Part shown: positions 1-7,845 of the stretch, piece after piece
How the letters are laid out: each line of letters opens with the position of its first letter
Position numbering within the stretch: the stretch's first letter is position 1
Source: Ilumatobacteraceae bacterium
GTDB lineage: Bacteria > Actinomycetota > Acidimicrobiia > Acidimicrobiales > Ilumatobacteraceae
Reading direction: 5' to 3'
Length of the DNA: 32,284 nucleotides
Assembly: GCA_024643255.1 (NCBI GenBank)
Contig: JAHENF010000023.1
Coordinates: 10,237 to 42,520, forward strand
Made by a program: the position numbers and the translations under genes
The notes under the pieces: generated by a model
What the model was told of the DNA's origin: nothing
The model's input: the letters and a program-made list of their open reading frames with translations, nothing else
Database searches by the model: none

Positions 1-513
1 TTCTTCATCCTGCTCGTCGTGGCCGGCAACGAGACGACCCGCAACGCGATCAGCCATGGCATGAGGGCGTTCACCGACTTCCCCGATCAGAGGGCACTGC
101 TCTACGACGACTTCGACGCCCACTCGAAGACCGCCGTCGAGGAGATCGTCCGCTGGGGCACTCCGGTGATCCACTTCCGCCGTACGGCCACGGAGGACAC
201 CGAACTCGGCGGCCAGGCGGTCAGGGCCGGCGAGAAGGTCGTCATGTTCTACAACTCCGGCAATCGTGACGAGCGGGTGTTCGACAACCCGTTCACGTTC
301 GACGTCACCCGGCCGCCCAACCCGGCCCAGATCGGCTTCGGCGCCGGCGGCCCGCACTTCTGCCTGGGCGCCAACCTCGCTCGCCGGGAGATCACCGTGA
401 TGTTCGACGTCATCCGAGATCGACTTCCTTCGCTGCGGATCACCGGTGAGCCCGACTACCTCCTCAGCGGGTTCATCAACGGCATCAAACGGCTGCAGTG
501 TGCCTGGGACTGA
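1..513 (+). CDS. Cytochrome P450, C-terminal part (5' truncated)
   Basis: Haem-thiolate monooxygenase; it would insert one oxygen atom from O2 into an unknown organic substrate using electrons from ferredoxin and a reductase. The reading frame is open from base 1, so the start lies outside the window. The visible 170 residues carry the I-helix oxygen-activation motif AGNETT (residues 8-13), the K-helix ExxR motif EIVR (about 48-51) and the haem-binding loop FGAGGPHFCLG with the axial cysteine at about 121. This is the usual spacing for the last 40 percent of a bacterial soluble P450. The stop overlaps the likely start of the next gene. The P450 family and substrate cannot be told from this fragment. 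Confidence 0.95.
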   Translation, partial: FFILLVVAGNETTRNAISHGMRAFTDFPDQRALLYDDFDAHSKTAVEEIVRWGTPVIHFRRTATEDTELGGQAVRAGEKVVMFYNSGNRDERVFDNPFTFDVTRPPNPAQIGFGAGGPHFCLGANLARREITVMFDVIRDRLPSLRITGEPDYLLSGFINGIKRLQCAWD

Positions 514-973
514 CCTGACACCAGAACGCCGAGCCGACCTCGTGCGCCACCTGACGATCGCCGGCTGGCTGCTGCTCGGCGGGGCGGTCGGCTTCATCTC
601 GTTCCAGCTCGAACGGGTGCGCGGCGTCACCGCGCAGCCGTTCGCGAGCGAGTGGGATCAGCGCATCGAGGTGCTGAGCTTCCTGATGCTGCCCCCGAAT
701 CTGGTGGTGCTCGCTCCGGCGGCGTTCCTTGCCGCGGTCACGACGTGGCTCGCTGGCGACGAACGCGAGGTGTGGCTGACCTCACTGCTCCGATTGGTCG
801 CCGCCACCGCCATCGTGCTCGGGATGATCGGGCTCGCATCGATCGTCAGCATCCTCGCCGACAACGACGGTGCCCCGACCGACTTCGAAGGCGTGTTCCT
901 GCGCCTCGGCGGCATCTCGATGGCGGCGGGGCTCGCTCTCGTCTGCCGAGCCGCCGACCGGTCATCCGCCTGA
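500..973 (+). CDS. Small integral membrane protein, unknown function
   Basis: I do not recognise a family. A GTG start at 500 is preferred over an upstream GTG at 446 because it gives only a 14-base overlap with the P450 gene and a short polar N-terminus. The 157-residue product has about four hydrophobic helices: IAGWLLLGGAVGFI near residue 20, LPPNLVVLAPAAFLAAVTTW in the middle, a third around AATAIVLGMIGLASIVSI and a fourth at ISMAAGLALVC. It ends in a short polar tail. The overlap with the P450 gene and the 22-base gap to the DUF3237 gene suggest one transcript. Function is unknown. Confidence 0.7.
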   Translation: MPGTDLTPERRADLVRHLTIAGWLLLGGAVGFISFQLERVRGVTAQPFASEWDQRIEVLSFLMLPPNLVVLAPAAFLAAVTTWLAGDEREVWLTSLLRLVAATAIVLGMIGLASIVSILADNDGAPTDFEGVFLRLGGISMAAGLALVCRAADRSSA

Positions 974-995
974 ACCCGCGCGATACGGTGCGGCG

Positions 996-1454
996 ATGGC
1001 CGACACCACCACCGACTCCCCCGACCGCAACAGCATCCCCGTCGAATTCATCGGCACGTTGAACGCGACGACCCAGGCGGTGACACCCATCGCCATCGCC
1101 GGCACGAACGGAACCCGGGTGACCGTCACCGTCACCGAGGCGACGTTCGTCGGACCCAAGATCAACGCCGCAGCGGTCACCGGCGTGGCCGGCGCCGACT
1201 GGCCGCTGGTGCGCTCGGACGGCACGTTGCTCCTGGAGGTGCGCCTCAACCTGCGAACGGAGGACGGCGCTGACATCTACATGACCTACTCGGGTATCGG
1301 CACCCCGATCGGCGACGGCCTGTTCACCATCCGGATCGCACCACAGTTCCAGACCGGCGACCCTCGATATGCGTGGTTGAACAACGTGATGGGCATCGGC
1401 ATCGGACAGTCGAACCCCACCGGCGTGATCTACGACATCTACGCCGTCAAGTAG
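996..1454 (+). CDS. DUF3237 (UPF0311) family protein
   Basis: A 152-residue protein of the DUF3237 type, a small beta-rich fold of unknown biochemical role often found beside oxidoreductases and hydrolases of secondary metabolism. The features that suggest it are the sequence GPKINAAAVTGVAGADWPLVRSD (split here: GPKINAAAV, GADWPLVRSDGTLLLEVR), then the ADIYMTYSGIG segment and a C-terminal TGDPRYAWLNN..GIG stretch followed by a tyrosine-rich end (YDIYAVK). ATG at 996 is the first sensible start after the upstream stop at 973. There is no signal peptide, so it is probably cytoplasmic. Its place behind the P450 gene suggests co-transcription, but a shared pathway is only a guess. Confidence 0.8.
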   Translation: MADTTTDSPDRNSIPVEFIGTLNATTQAVTPIAIAGTNGTRVTVTVTEATFVGPKINAAAVTGVAGADWPLVRSDGTLLLEVRLNLRTEDGADIYMTYSGIGTPIGDGLFTIRIAPQFQTGDPRYAWLNNVMGIGIGQSNPTGVIYDIYAVK

Positions 1455-1524
1455 CCCTCCGGCACAGCGTGCACTCGCAGGCCACATCGGGATCCCGTGG
1501 GATCGTCCAGATCATTCGACCGAA

Positions 1525-1947
1525 ATGACATCGGACGCCGGGAGTGGTTGGACCTGCCCGGAGTGCCACCGTGTCTTCGGTCGCCGGGGTCAGGGGCACG
1601 ACTGCGCCCCGGGTCTGACACTGGAGGAGTACTTCGAGACCGGACCCGCCCACGAGCGGCCGGTGTTCGACGCGGTGATGGCCTACGTCGAGTCGCTCGG
1701 CCCGGTGCACGCCGACATCGTCTCGGTGGGCATCTTCCTCAAGAACCCTCGCAAGTTCGCCGAACTCCGCCCGATGACCAAGTGGGTGGCCGTCTCGTTC
1801 GGACTGCGACGCGAGGCACGCCATCCGACGATCACCCGCAAGGTCGTCAACTACGGCAACAAGTACTGGCACACCGCCAACGTCGCCACGCCCGACCAGG
1901 TCGACGAGGCCCTGTGCGATCTCCTCAGCGAGGCATACAACCGCTGA
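1525..1947 (+). CDS. DUF5655 domain protein with N-terminal zinc-ribbon-like motif
   Basis: A 140-residue cytoplasmic protein. The N-terminus has WTCPECHRVFGRRGQGHDC, a C-x2-C followed by H/C residues that could bind one zinc. The rest resembles DUF5655 proteins: YFETGPAHERPVFDAV, then VSVGIFLKNPRKFAELRPMTKW and a final KYWHTANVATPDQVDEAL. Members are common in actinobacteria and have no proven function; the compact basic core may handle nucleic acids, which is speculation. ATG at 1525 places the cysteine pair near the N-terminus as in relatives. The gene ends two bases before a strong palindrome shared with the convergent tdk gene. Confidence 0.75.
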   Translation: MTSDAGSGWTCPECHRVFGRRGQGHDCAPGLTLEEYFETGPAHERPVFDAVMAYVESLGPVHADIVSVGIFLKNPRKFAELRPMTKWVAVSFGLRREARHPTITRKVVNYGNKYWHTANVATPDQVDEALCDLLSEAYNR

Positions 1948-1948
1948 G

Positions 1949-1977
1949 GTTACGCCGGTGCCTGGCACCGGCGTAAC
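1949..1977. terminator. Palindrome between convergent genes, likely bidirectional terminator
   Basis: A perfect inverted repeat with 14-base arms (GTTACGCCGGTGCC and its complement) around a single T. It fills the gap between the DUF5655 stop and the tdk stop, and it can extend by a G-T and an A-T pair outward. There is no long T run, so it would be an intrinsic terminator of the U-poor actinobacterial type. Its core GGTGCC-T-GGCACC follows the same plan as the palindromes at 2819, 5894 and 29446. Confidence 0.7.
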
Positions 1978-1978
1978 T

Positions 1979-2578
1979 TCATGCGCCGAGGTCGCCGGCG
2001 CGGAAATGGGCCCGGCAGAGGAGCTCGTAACGCACCGAGTCACCGAACAGCGGGGCCTCGGAGCGGTTGGTGTCGCCGACCATCACGGTGTCGCCTTCAT
2101 AGACCACGTCACCGTTGACCACGCGGGCGTTGTGGGTGGCCCGCGCGCCACACCAACAGCGCGCTTCGACTTGGAGCGGGTTGTGTTCGTCGGCGATCTC
2201 CAGCATCCGCTGTGTCCCCTCGAACAAGCGACCGCGGAAGTCGGTGAGCAACCCGAAGGCGTACACGTCGATGTCGAGCTCGTCGACCACGCGGGCGAGC
2301 TGGTCGCATTGTTCGACGCTGTAGAACTGCGCTTCGTCGCAGATCATGTAGTGGATCGGCCAGTACTTCACGGCGAGTGCGTGCAGGTCGAGGCCGGGCG
2401 TCACCTCGATCGCCGGTGCGGCCACACCGAGGCGACTCGTCACCTGGCGACCCTCACGATCGAGTGTCGTCAGCAGGAGGCCATAGAGCTGGCGACTCGA
2501 CAGGTTGTGGTGGATCTGCAACGCCACGGTGCTCTTGCCGGAGCCCATGGTGCCGAAGCTGAAACGAAGAGACGCCAT
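1979..2578 (-). CDS. tdk: Thymidine kinase (type II)
   Basis: Phosphorylates thymidine to dTMP with ATP, the salvage route to dTTP in the cytoplasm. The 199-residue product starts with the P-loop GTMGSGKST at residues 9-17, has the Walker B/lid motif DEAQF at 81-85, and ends with a structural zinc site: CWCG at 141-144 and CRAH near the C-terminus, close in form to the E. coli enzyme. ATG at 2578 is chosen because the P-loop must lie near the N-terminus; the upstream 65 codons of open frame have no homology-like character. A small lipoprotein gene lies 29 bases upstream on the same strand. The assignment is firm. Confidence 0.95.
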   Translation of the reverse strand: MASLRFSFGTMGSGKSTVALQIHHNLSSRQLYGLLLTTLDREGRQVTSRLGVAAPAIEVTPGLDLHALAVKYWPIHYMICDEAQFYSVEQCDQLARVVDELDIDVYAFGLLTDFRGRLFEGTQRMLEIADEHNPLQVEARCWCGARATHNARVVNGDVVYEGDTVMVGDTNRSEAPLFGDSVRYELLCRAHFRAGDLGA

Positions 2579-2607
2579 GTCGGACGACGACCCTACCCGC
2601 GCTCCGC

Positions 2608-2787
2608 TCAGCCTCCGGCGTCGGTCACCGGCGGTGGCGTCGTGGCGAACGGGTCGTACGACGGGTCGACCTGTGCGGGCCCGTCGATGCGATCGAGCCC
2701 CGGCGGCGTGTCCGGCGTGTTCGAGCTGCACGCCGATGCCGACACGAGTACACATCCGACGAATCCACACCACACACGACGCGACAT
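2608..2787 (-). CDS. Small putative lipoprotein
   Basis: Short gene of about 59 codons. The product begins MSRRVWCGFVGCVLVSASAC: a basic N-terminus, a hydrophobic stretch and a cysteine in an ASAC context that could be a lipobox, although leucine at -3 is replaced by alanine. The remaining 40 residues are proline- and aspartate-rich and look unstructured. A GTG at 2805 would add six residues. The gene sits 29 bases upstream of tdk and is probably co-transcribed with it. Its function is unknown, and a chance open frame cannot be fully excluded because of its length. Confidence 0.5.
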   Translation of the reverse strand: MSRRVWCGFVGCVLVSASACSSNTPDTPPGLDRIDGPAQVDPSYDPFATTPPPVTDAGG

Positions 2788-2818
2788 CGTCCGATCATCG
2801 CGCACCGGTGCCGCATCC

Positions 2819-2833
2819 CGGGGTCCGACCCCG
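2819..2833. repeat. Short palindrome of the GGGGTC-N-GACCCC type
   Basis: Seven-base arms CGGGGTC and GACCCCG around one C. It lies in the 173-base gap between the lipoprotein gene and korA, and further CAT/ATG pairing is possible outside a two-base bulge. It has the core seen at 5894 and 29446 but weaker outer arms. Because it sits between divergent genes, a terminator role is less likely here. Confidence 0.5.
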
Positions 2834-2960
2834 ATGGAACAGGAAGAAGGTCACATTCGTACCGCCGTCCCGATCTCGTCGAGATGTGAACGCTACGGTT
2901 GCTGGCGGACAGGCGCGGCAACGAGGCCGGGCCACCGAGAATCCCTCGGGGGGAGACAAC

Positions 2961-4865
2961 ATGACGGACACGATCGACCGGTCAGGAACCGAGGACGATC
3001 ATGTGCTCGACCACCTGATCATCCGTTTCGCCGGTGACTCCGGCGACGGGATGCAGCTGACAGGCGACCGCTTCACCTCGGTCAGTGCATCGTTCGGCAA
3101 CGACCTCTCCACGCTGCCGGACTTCCCGGCCGAGATCCGAGCCCCGGCGGGCACCGTGAACGGCGTGTCCGCGTTCCAGGTGAACATCGCCGACCACAAG
3201 ATCACGACGCCGGGCGATGAACCCAACGTGCTGGTCGCGATGAACCCCGCCGCGTTGATGGCCGACCTCCATCGCCTCGAGCCGGGTGGCACCGTGATCA
3301 TCAACGAAGACGCGTTCGAGGAACGCAACCTCGAGAAGGCCGGGTACAAGGTCAACCCGCTCGACGACGGTTCGCTCGCCAACTACCGCGTGCTACGGGT
3401 CCCGATGACGAGTCTCACCAAGGAGATCTGCGCTCCGCTCGGGGTGAAGCCGCGCGATGCCGAACGTTCGAAGAACTTCTTTGCGCTCGGTCTGGTGTCG
3501 TTCATGTACACCCGGCCGGTCGACCCCACACTCGGCTGGATCACCGAGAAGTTCGGCGGCAACGAACAGGTCGAAGCGGCCAACAAGGCCTCGTTCCTCG
3601 CGGGCTTCAACTTCGGTGAGACCACCGAAGCCGTCGGCCACCGCTACGAGGTCAAGCCGGCCAAGCTGCCGGCGGGCGAGTACACGAGTGTCACCGGCAA
3701 CACCGCGCTCGCCTGGGGCATCGTCGCGGCCGGCCAGCTGGCCAAGCTGCCGATCACGCTCGGCTCGTATCCGATCACGCCCGCGTCCGACATCCTTCAC
3801 GAGTTGTCGAAGCACAAGCACTTCGGCATCCGAACGGTCCAGGCCGAAGACGAGATCGCGGCCATCGGCATGGCGCTCGGTGCTGCGTTCGCCGGTCACC
3901 TCGGCGTGACCACCACCAGCGGCCCCGGTGTTGCACTCAAGAGCGAGACCACGTCGCTCGCGGTGTCGATCGAGCTGCCCCTCCTGCTCGTCGACATCCA
4001 GCGTGGCGGCCCATCGACCGGGCTGCCCACCAAGACCGAGGCGTCGGACCTGAACATCGCGCTGTACGGGAGACACGGCGAAGCCCCGCTGCCCGTGATC
4101 GCCGCCTACACGCCTGCACAGTGCTTCCACGCGGCGATCGAGGCGGTCCGCATCGCTCTGAAGTACCGCACCCCGGTGATCCTGCTCTCCGACGGCTACC
4201 TCGCCAACGGTTCAGAGCCCTGGAACCTGCCGTCGATCGACTCCCTGCCCGACATCTCCGTGCCGTTCACCACCGAGCCCAACCACGTCGACGACGATGG
4301 CAACGACGTCTTCTGGCCATACCTGCGTGACGAGGCCACACTCGCCCGCCCCTGGGCGATCCCCGGGACACCGGGACTGATGCATCGCGTCGGCGGCCTC
4401 GAGAAGAACGACGGCACCGGCAACATCGATTACACCCCAGCGAACCACGAACACATGGTTCACCTCCGCGCCGCCAAGATCGCGGCGATCGCGGCCGACA
4501 TCGCGCCGACCGAGATCAACGGCGATCCCGACGCCGACGTCCTGGTGCTCGGCTGGGGCTCGACCTGGGCCGCGATCGACGCGGCGATTCAACGCAGCCG
4601 CCGCGCCGGAAAGAGCGTGGCCTCTGCCCACATCATGCACCTGAATCCGCTCCCTCCCGATCTCGGAGACATCCTCAAACGGTTCAAGCGAGTGATCGTC
4701 CCCGAGCTGAACATGGGCCAGCTCACGACCCTGATCCGTGGGAAGTACCTCGTCGACGCCCATTGCCTCAGCAAGGTGCAGGGAATGCCGTTCAAGTCCA
4801 TCGAGATCATGACCGCCATCGACGAGGCCCTCGAGTCGATCAGCAACGAAGGAGCCCAGTCGTGA
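2961..4865 (+). CDS. korA: 2-oxoglutarate:ferredoxin oxidoreductase, alpha subunit (gamma-alpha fusion)
   Basis: Together with KorB it oxidatively decarboxylates 2-oxoglutarate to succinyl-CoA and CO2, passing electrons to ferredoxin; it replaces or bypasses 2-oxoglutarate dehydrogenase in the TCA cycle. The 634-residue product has the N-terminal gamma domain (LDHLIIRFAGDSGDGMQLTG near residue 18, reaching to about 200) fused to the alpha pyrimidine-binding domain (from GNTALAWGIVAAGQ, with SYPITPASDIL, AEDEIAAIGMALGAAFAG and TTTSGPG) and a C-terminal transketolase-like domain ending with the VPELNMGQL motif. ATG at 2961 follows a strong GGGGGGAGA ribosome site. The stop overlaps the korB start. 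A related 2-oxoacid specificity is possible, but the fused arrangement with this KorB fits KorAB of actinobacteria. Confidence 0.92.
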   Translation: MTDTIDRSGTEDDHVLDHLIIRFAGDSGDGMQLTGDRFTSVSASFGNDLSTLPDFPAEIRAPAGTVNGVSAFQVNIADHKITTPGDEPNVLVAMNPAALMADLHRLEPGGTVIINEDAFEERNLEKAGYKVNPLDDGSLANYRVLRVPMTSLTKEICAPLGVKPRDAERSKNFFALGLVSFMYTRPVDPTLGWITEKFGGNEQVEAANKASFLAGFNFGETTEAVGHRYEVKPAKLPAGEYTSVTGNTALAWGIVAAGQLAKLPITLGSYPITPASDILHELSKHKHFGIRTVQAEDEIAAIGMALGAAFAGHLGVTTTSGPGVALKSETTSLAVSIELPLLLVDIQRGGPSTGLPTKTEASDLNIALYGRHGEAPLPVIAAYTPAQCFHAAIEAVRIALKYRTPVILLSDGYLANGSEPWNLPSIDSLPDISVPFTTEPNHVDDDGNDVFWPYLRDEATLARPWAIPGTPGLMHRVGGLEKNDGTGNIDYTPANHEHMVHLRAAKIAAIAADIAPTEINGDPDADVLVLGWGSTWAAIDAAIQRSRRAGKSVASAHIMHLNPLPPDLGDILKRFKRVIVPELNMGQLTTLIRGKYLVDAHCLSKVQGMPFKSIEIMTAIDEALESISNEGAQS

Positions 4866-5884
4866 GCACCGCTCAGGTCGCCGTCACCACGAAGAAGGAC
4901 TGGTCGAGCGATCAGGAGGTCCGCTGGTGCCCCGGCTGCGGCGACTACGGCATCCTGCTCGCCGTCCAGACGCTCATGCCCGAACTGGGCATCGCCCCGG
5001 AGAACACCGTGTTCATCTCCGGCATCGGTTGTTCGAGCCGGTTCCCGTACTACATGAACACCTACGGGATGCACTCGATCCACGGCCGCGCACCAGCGAT
5101 CGCCACCGGCGTCGCTGTCGCACGACCCGACCTCGATGTGTGGGTGATCACCGGCGACGGTGACGGCCTGTCGATCGGTGGCAACCACCTGATTCACGCG
5201 CTGCGCCGCAACGTGAACCTCAACATCTTGTTGTTCAACAACCGGATCTACGGGCTGACCAAGGGCCAGTTCTCGCCGACGTCACCGGTCGGCAAGGTCA
5301 CCAAGTCGACCCCGATGGGTTCGATCGATCCGCCGTTCAACCCGCTCTCGGTTGCGTTGGGAGCCGAGGCGAGCTTCGTCGCTCGCACCCACGATCTCGA
5401 CCGCCATCACATGATCGAGACGTTCCGGGCGGCGCACGCGCACCAGGGCGCCTCGTTCGTCGAGATCTACCAGAACTGCAACGTGTTCAACGACGGCCAG
5501 TTCGACGAGGTGACCAAGAAGCAGGCCCGCGACGAGATGATGATCAACCTGGTCCACGGTGAGCCGATCACGTTCGGCACCGATCAGCACCGCGCCGTGG
5601 CGATGGGCGTCGACGGCCAGCTCCGCCTCGTCGAGCGAGCCGACGTCTCCGCCGACGAGATCCTGATCCACGACGAGCACCGCCACGATCCGTCGCTGGC
5701 GTTCGCGCTGGCCCGGCTGAGCCACGACGACCACTCCCCCACGCCGTTCGGGGTCTTCCGCAACATCCAGCGACCCGAATACAGCCACGCTGTTGCCGAC
5801 CAGGTGATGGCGGCGAGCGAGCGCAAGGGACCCGGCGACCTCGGCGCGCTCCTGCGCTCCAACGGCACCTGGTCCGTCACCTGA
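4862..5884 (+). CDS. korB: 2-oxoglutarate:ferredoxin oxidoreductase, beta subunit
   Basis: Thiamine-diphosphate-binding subunit of KorAB. The 340-residue product has the N-terminal motif WCPGCGDYGIL (residues 22-32), GIGCSSRFPYYMNTYG (55-69), and the ThDP/Mg site GDGDGLSIGGNH running to LLFNNRIYGLTKGQ (about 98-136). The GTG start at 4862 overlaps the korA stop in a GTGA overlap, so the two subunits are translationally coupled; GAAGGAG lies upstream as the ribosome site. No ferredoxin-type cysteine cluster is present beyond the N-terminal pair. The gene ends just before a 35-base palindrome that separates it from the convergent ABC gene. Confidence 0.93.
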   Translation: MSTAQVAVTTKKDWSSDQEVRWCPGCGDYGILLAVQTLMPELGIAPENTVFISGIGCSSRFPYYMNTYGMHSIHGRAPAIATGVAVARPDLDVWVITGDGDGLSIGGNHLIHALRRNVNLNILLFNNRIYGLTKGQFSPTSPVGKVTKSTPMGSIDPPFNPLSVALGAEASFVARTHDLDRHHMIETFRAAHAHQGASFVEIYQNCNVFNDGQFDEVTKKQARDEMMINLVHGEPITFGTDQHRAVAMGVDGQLRLVERADVSADEILIHDEHRHDPSLAFALARLSHDDHSPTPFGVFRNIQRPEYSHAVADQVMAASERKGPGDLGALLRSNGTWSVT

Positions 5885-5893
5885 TCGCGATGG

Positions 5894-5928
5894 TGATCGC
5901 GATTGGGGTCTGACCCCAATCGCGATCA
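5894..5928. terminator. 35-base perfect palindrome between korB and the ABC gene
   Basis: Two perfect 17-base arms (TGATCGCGATTGGGGTC and its complement) flank a single T. It lies between convergent genes and covers the stop codon of the ABC ATPase gene. Upstream, the korB stop begins a direct copy of the arm's outer part (TGATCGCGAT at 5882 and again at 5894). A bidirectional terminator is likely. Its core matches the palindromes at 2819 and 29446. Confidence 0.75.
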
Positions 5929-6987
5929 GGCGATGGTGGCGCCGGTGAGTCTGTCGAACACGGCGAGGTGATCGACACGGAGTCGGACGCGTTGGCCGGC
6001 CTCGACATCGGTGCCGTCGGTCGTGGCCATGACGGGAACACCGGCCACCGCGCACCGGACGCCTCCGTCCGGTATCGGCATTCGACGCTCGACGATCGCA
6101 GGAATCGAACCGTGGTCGGAGACCACCAGGTCCTCCGGGCGAATTCCCACCGTCACGAGCGAGCCCACGTACCCGTCCAACGCTGGAGACCATGCCCGGA
6201 TGCGAACGAGTTCGCCGCCGGCGGCGGCCGCCCGCACGAGCCAGTAACCCTCGCGATCCGCAGTCACGGTCATCTGCACCAGCGACAACGCCCCTGTCGC
6301 CGCTGCCGCCAGCAGGGTCGCCGGCGAGTGTCGCACCCAGGCAGTGTCACCGAACTGCACGACCCGGCCAGCGTCGAGCACGACGAGCAACGACGTCAAC
6401 GTCGTGACGTCGAGCGGATCATTGGTACTCATCAGCGTGGTGACGCCATAGCCGTCCTGCAACACAGCGATCTCGGCCCGCATGCGGTGACGGAGCTGCT
6501 CGTCGAGCGCGGCAAACGGCTCGTCGAGCAACAGGACGTGCGGCACCCGCACGAGGGCCCGGGCGATCTGGACCATCTGCTGCTCACCGTGCGACAACGT
6601 GTTCGGACGGCGCATCAGCAACTGCTCGATGTGCAGGGCACGGACCTCGGCGTCGACACGCCGACGGATGTCCTCCGCATCACGCCGTCGCACATCGAGT
6701 GGAAACGACACGTTGCGCCGGACCGACAGATGCCCGAGCAGCGCCGGTTCCTGGAAGACCATCCCGACGTCACGCCCACCTGGCGCCACCCCGGTCACGT
6801 CGCGATCATCGAACCGGATCAGCCCGCTCCTGGGCGTTTCCAGCCCGGCGATCGTTCGCAGGAGCGACGACTTGCCGCTGCCCGACGCGCCGACGATCCC
6901 GACGAACGCACCGTCGGGGATCAGCAGCGACACGTCGTCGAGGCGTGACCCGCGCAGCGTGACCCGTTCCAGTCCGACCTCGGCCAT
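5926..6987 (-). CDS. ABC transporter ATP-binding protein, orphan, with Asn in the H-loop
   Basis: A 353-residue nucleotide-binding subunit of the type that energises importers (PotA/UgpC/MalK-like, with a C-terminal TOBE-like region). Walker A is GASGSGKSS (33-41), the Q-loop is FQEPALL (Q79), the signature is LSHGEQ (131-136) and Walker B is VLLLDEP (151-157) with the catalytic glutamate present. The switch histidine, normally in a THD motif, is replaced: the sequence reads STND with Asn at about 189. Residues 235-353 look like two small beta domains (GIRPEDL motif). Its ATG overlaps the stop of the upstream gene by one base. No permease or binding-protein gene is in the window, so the substrate is unknown. 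Confidence 0.88.
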   Translation of the reverse strand: MAEVGLERVTLRGSRLDDVSLLIPDGAFVGIVGASGSGKSSLLRTIAGLETPRSGLIRFDDRDVTGVAPGGRDVGMVFQEPALLGHLSVRRNVSFPLDVRRRDAEDIRRRVDAEVRALHIEQLLMRRPNTLSHGEQQMVQIARALVRVPHVLLLDEPFAALDEQLRHRMRAEIAVLQDGYGVTTLMSTNDPLDVTTLTSLLVVLDAGRVVQFGDTAWVRHSPATLLAAAATGALSLVQMTVTADREGYWLVRAAAAGGELVRIRAWSPALDGYVGSLVTVGIRPEDLVVSDHGSIPAIVERRMPIPDGGVRCAVAGVPVMATTDGTDVEAGQRVRLRVDHLAVFDRLTGATIA

Positions 6988-7841
6988 CAGCGCACGACCC
7001 CCAGTACCCACCCCTCCTCCTGCTCGACACGAGCGGCATCGACGGCGCCCGGTGCGAACAGTTCGGCGAGCCGCCCAGAAGCGTCGAGGCCGGTCAGCCA
7101 CTCGGTGAGCGCCACGACCTGGGCCTCGTCGCGAACGAGGCCGTCACCGACGTCCAACGCCAGCAGCGACGGCCACACCTCGGCGAACACGACCGCTCCC
7201 CGGTCGACCACCGGCGCCCGCAGGCCGGTCGTGAACGGCCACACCGACACCCGGTCGGCAAACTCAGCCGTCAGTCGGTGGAGCATGGGGATGCCGAGCA
7301 GACTCTGGCTGCCGACCGCTCCGGCGCCGAGCAACTGCCACGACGAGAACGGGCGATGGCCTTGCTCGCGCAGCAGGGACTCGACCTCGCGCCACTCGCC
7401 GAGCGGCGCGAACGATGCCGGCTTCGTCACGGTGAGCGTGTCGCCTGCACGCGACGGCGGGCATCCCCAGAACGGGGCGCCCGTGGCCGTGATCCGCGAG
7501 TTGAGCGCCGCCGCGACCTCGAACCGGTTGTTCACATTGCGATCATCATCGACGATCGATTCGCCGAGCAGTCCGGCCATCGACTCCCACGCACACCCCG
7601 GCAGGCCGAGCGCGTCTGCGGTTCCACCCGGGTAGCCCAGCGAGAAATCGACGCCGATCAGCGTTCGGCTCGTCGAGCCGGCCCCGATCAGTCCGCTGAG
7701 GAATCGTTCCGCAGCCCCCCGTGTCGAGGGATTCGACACCGACACGTCGTCGCCCTCCGACACGGCGATCCAGATCGAGTCACGGCCTCGTTTCGGCGTC
7801 GAGTTGGCGCTCCAGTCGACGACGACGAAGCGATCGAACAT
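6987..7841 (-). CDS. Conserved protein of unknown function (possible RNase H-like fold)
   Basis: A 284-residue cytoplasmic protein. It starts MFDRFVVVDWSANSTP, has IGVDFSLGYPGG near residue 65, NNRFEVAAALN, FWGCPP, then WQLLGAGAVGSQSLLGIP and FAEVWPSLL. The two Asp-centred beta-strand motifs (VVDWSAN and GVDFSLG) resemble an RNase H-like or DUF429-type fold, but that is inference. Similar proteins in alphaproteobacteria have been labelled as molybdopterin guanine dinucleotide synthesis proteins, which I cannot support from the sequence. ATG at 7841 is chosen because it begins the conserved part; the upstream gene ends four bases before it. It is part of a three-gene operon with the TrhA-like and ABC genes. 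Confidence 0.75.
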   Translation of the reverse strand: MFDRFVVVDWSANSTPKRGRDSIWIAVSEGDDVSVSNPSTRGAAERFLSGLIGAGSTSRTLIGVDFSLGYPGGTADALGLPGCAWESMAGLLGESIVDDDRNVNNRFEVAAALNSRITATGAPFWGCPPSRAGDTLTVTKPASFAPLGEWREVESLLREQGHRPFSSWQLLGAGAVGSQSLLGIPMLHRLTAEFADRVSVWPFTTGLRAPVVDRGAVVFAEVWPSLLALDVGDGLVRDEAQVVALTEWLTGLDASGRLAELFAPGAVDAARVEQEEGWVLGVVR

Positions 7842-7845
7842 CGGC

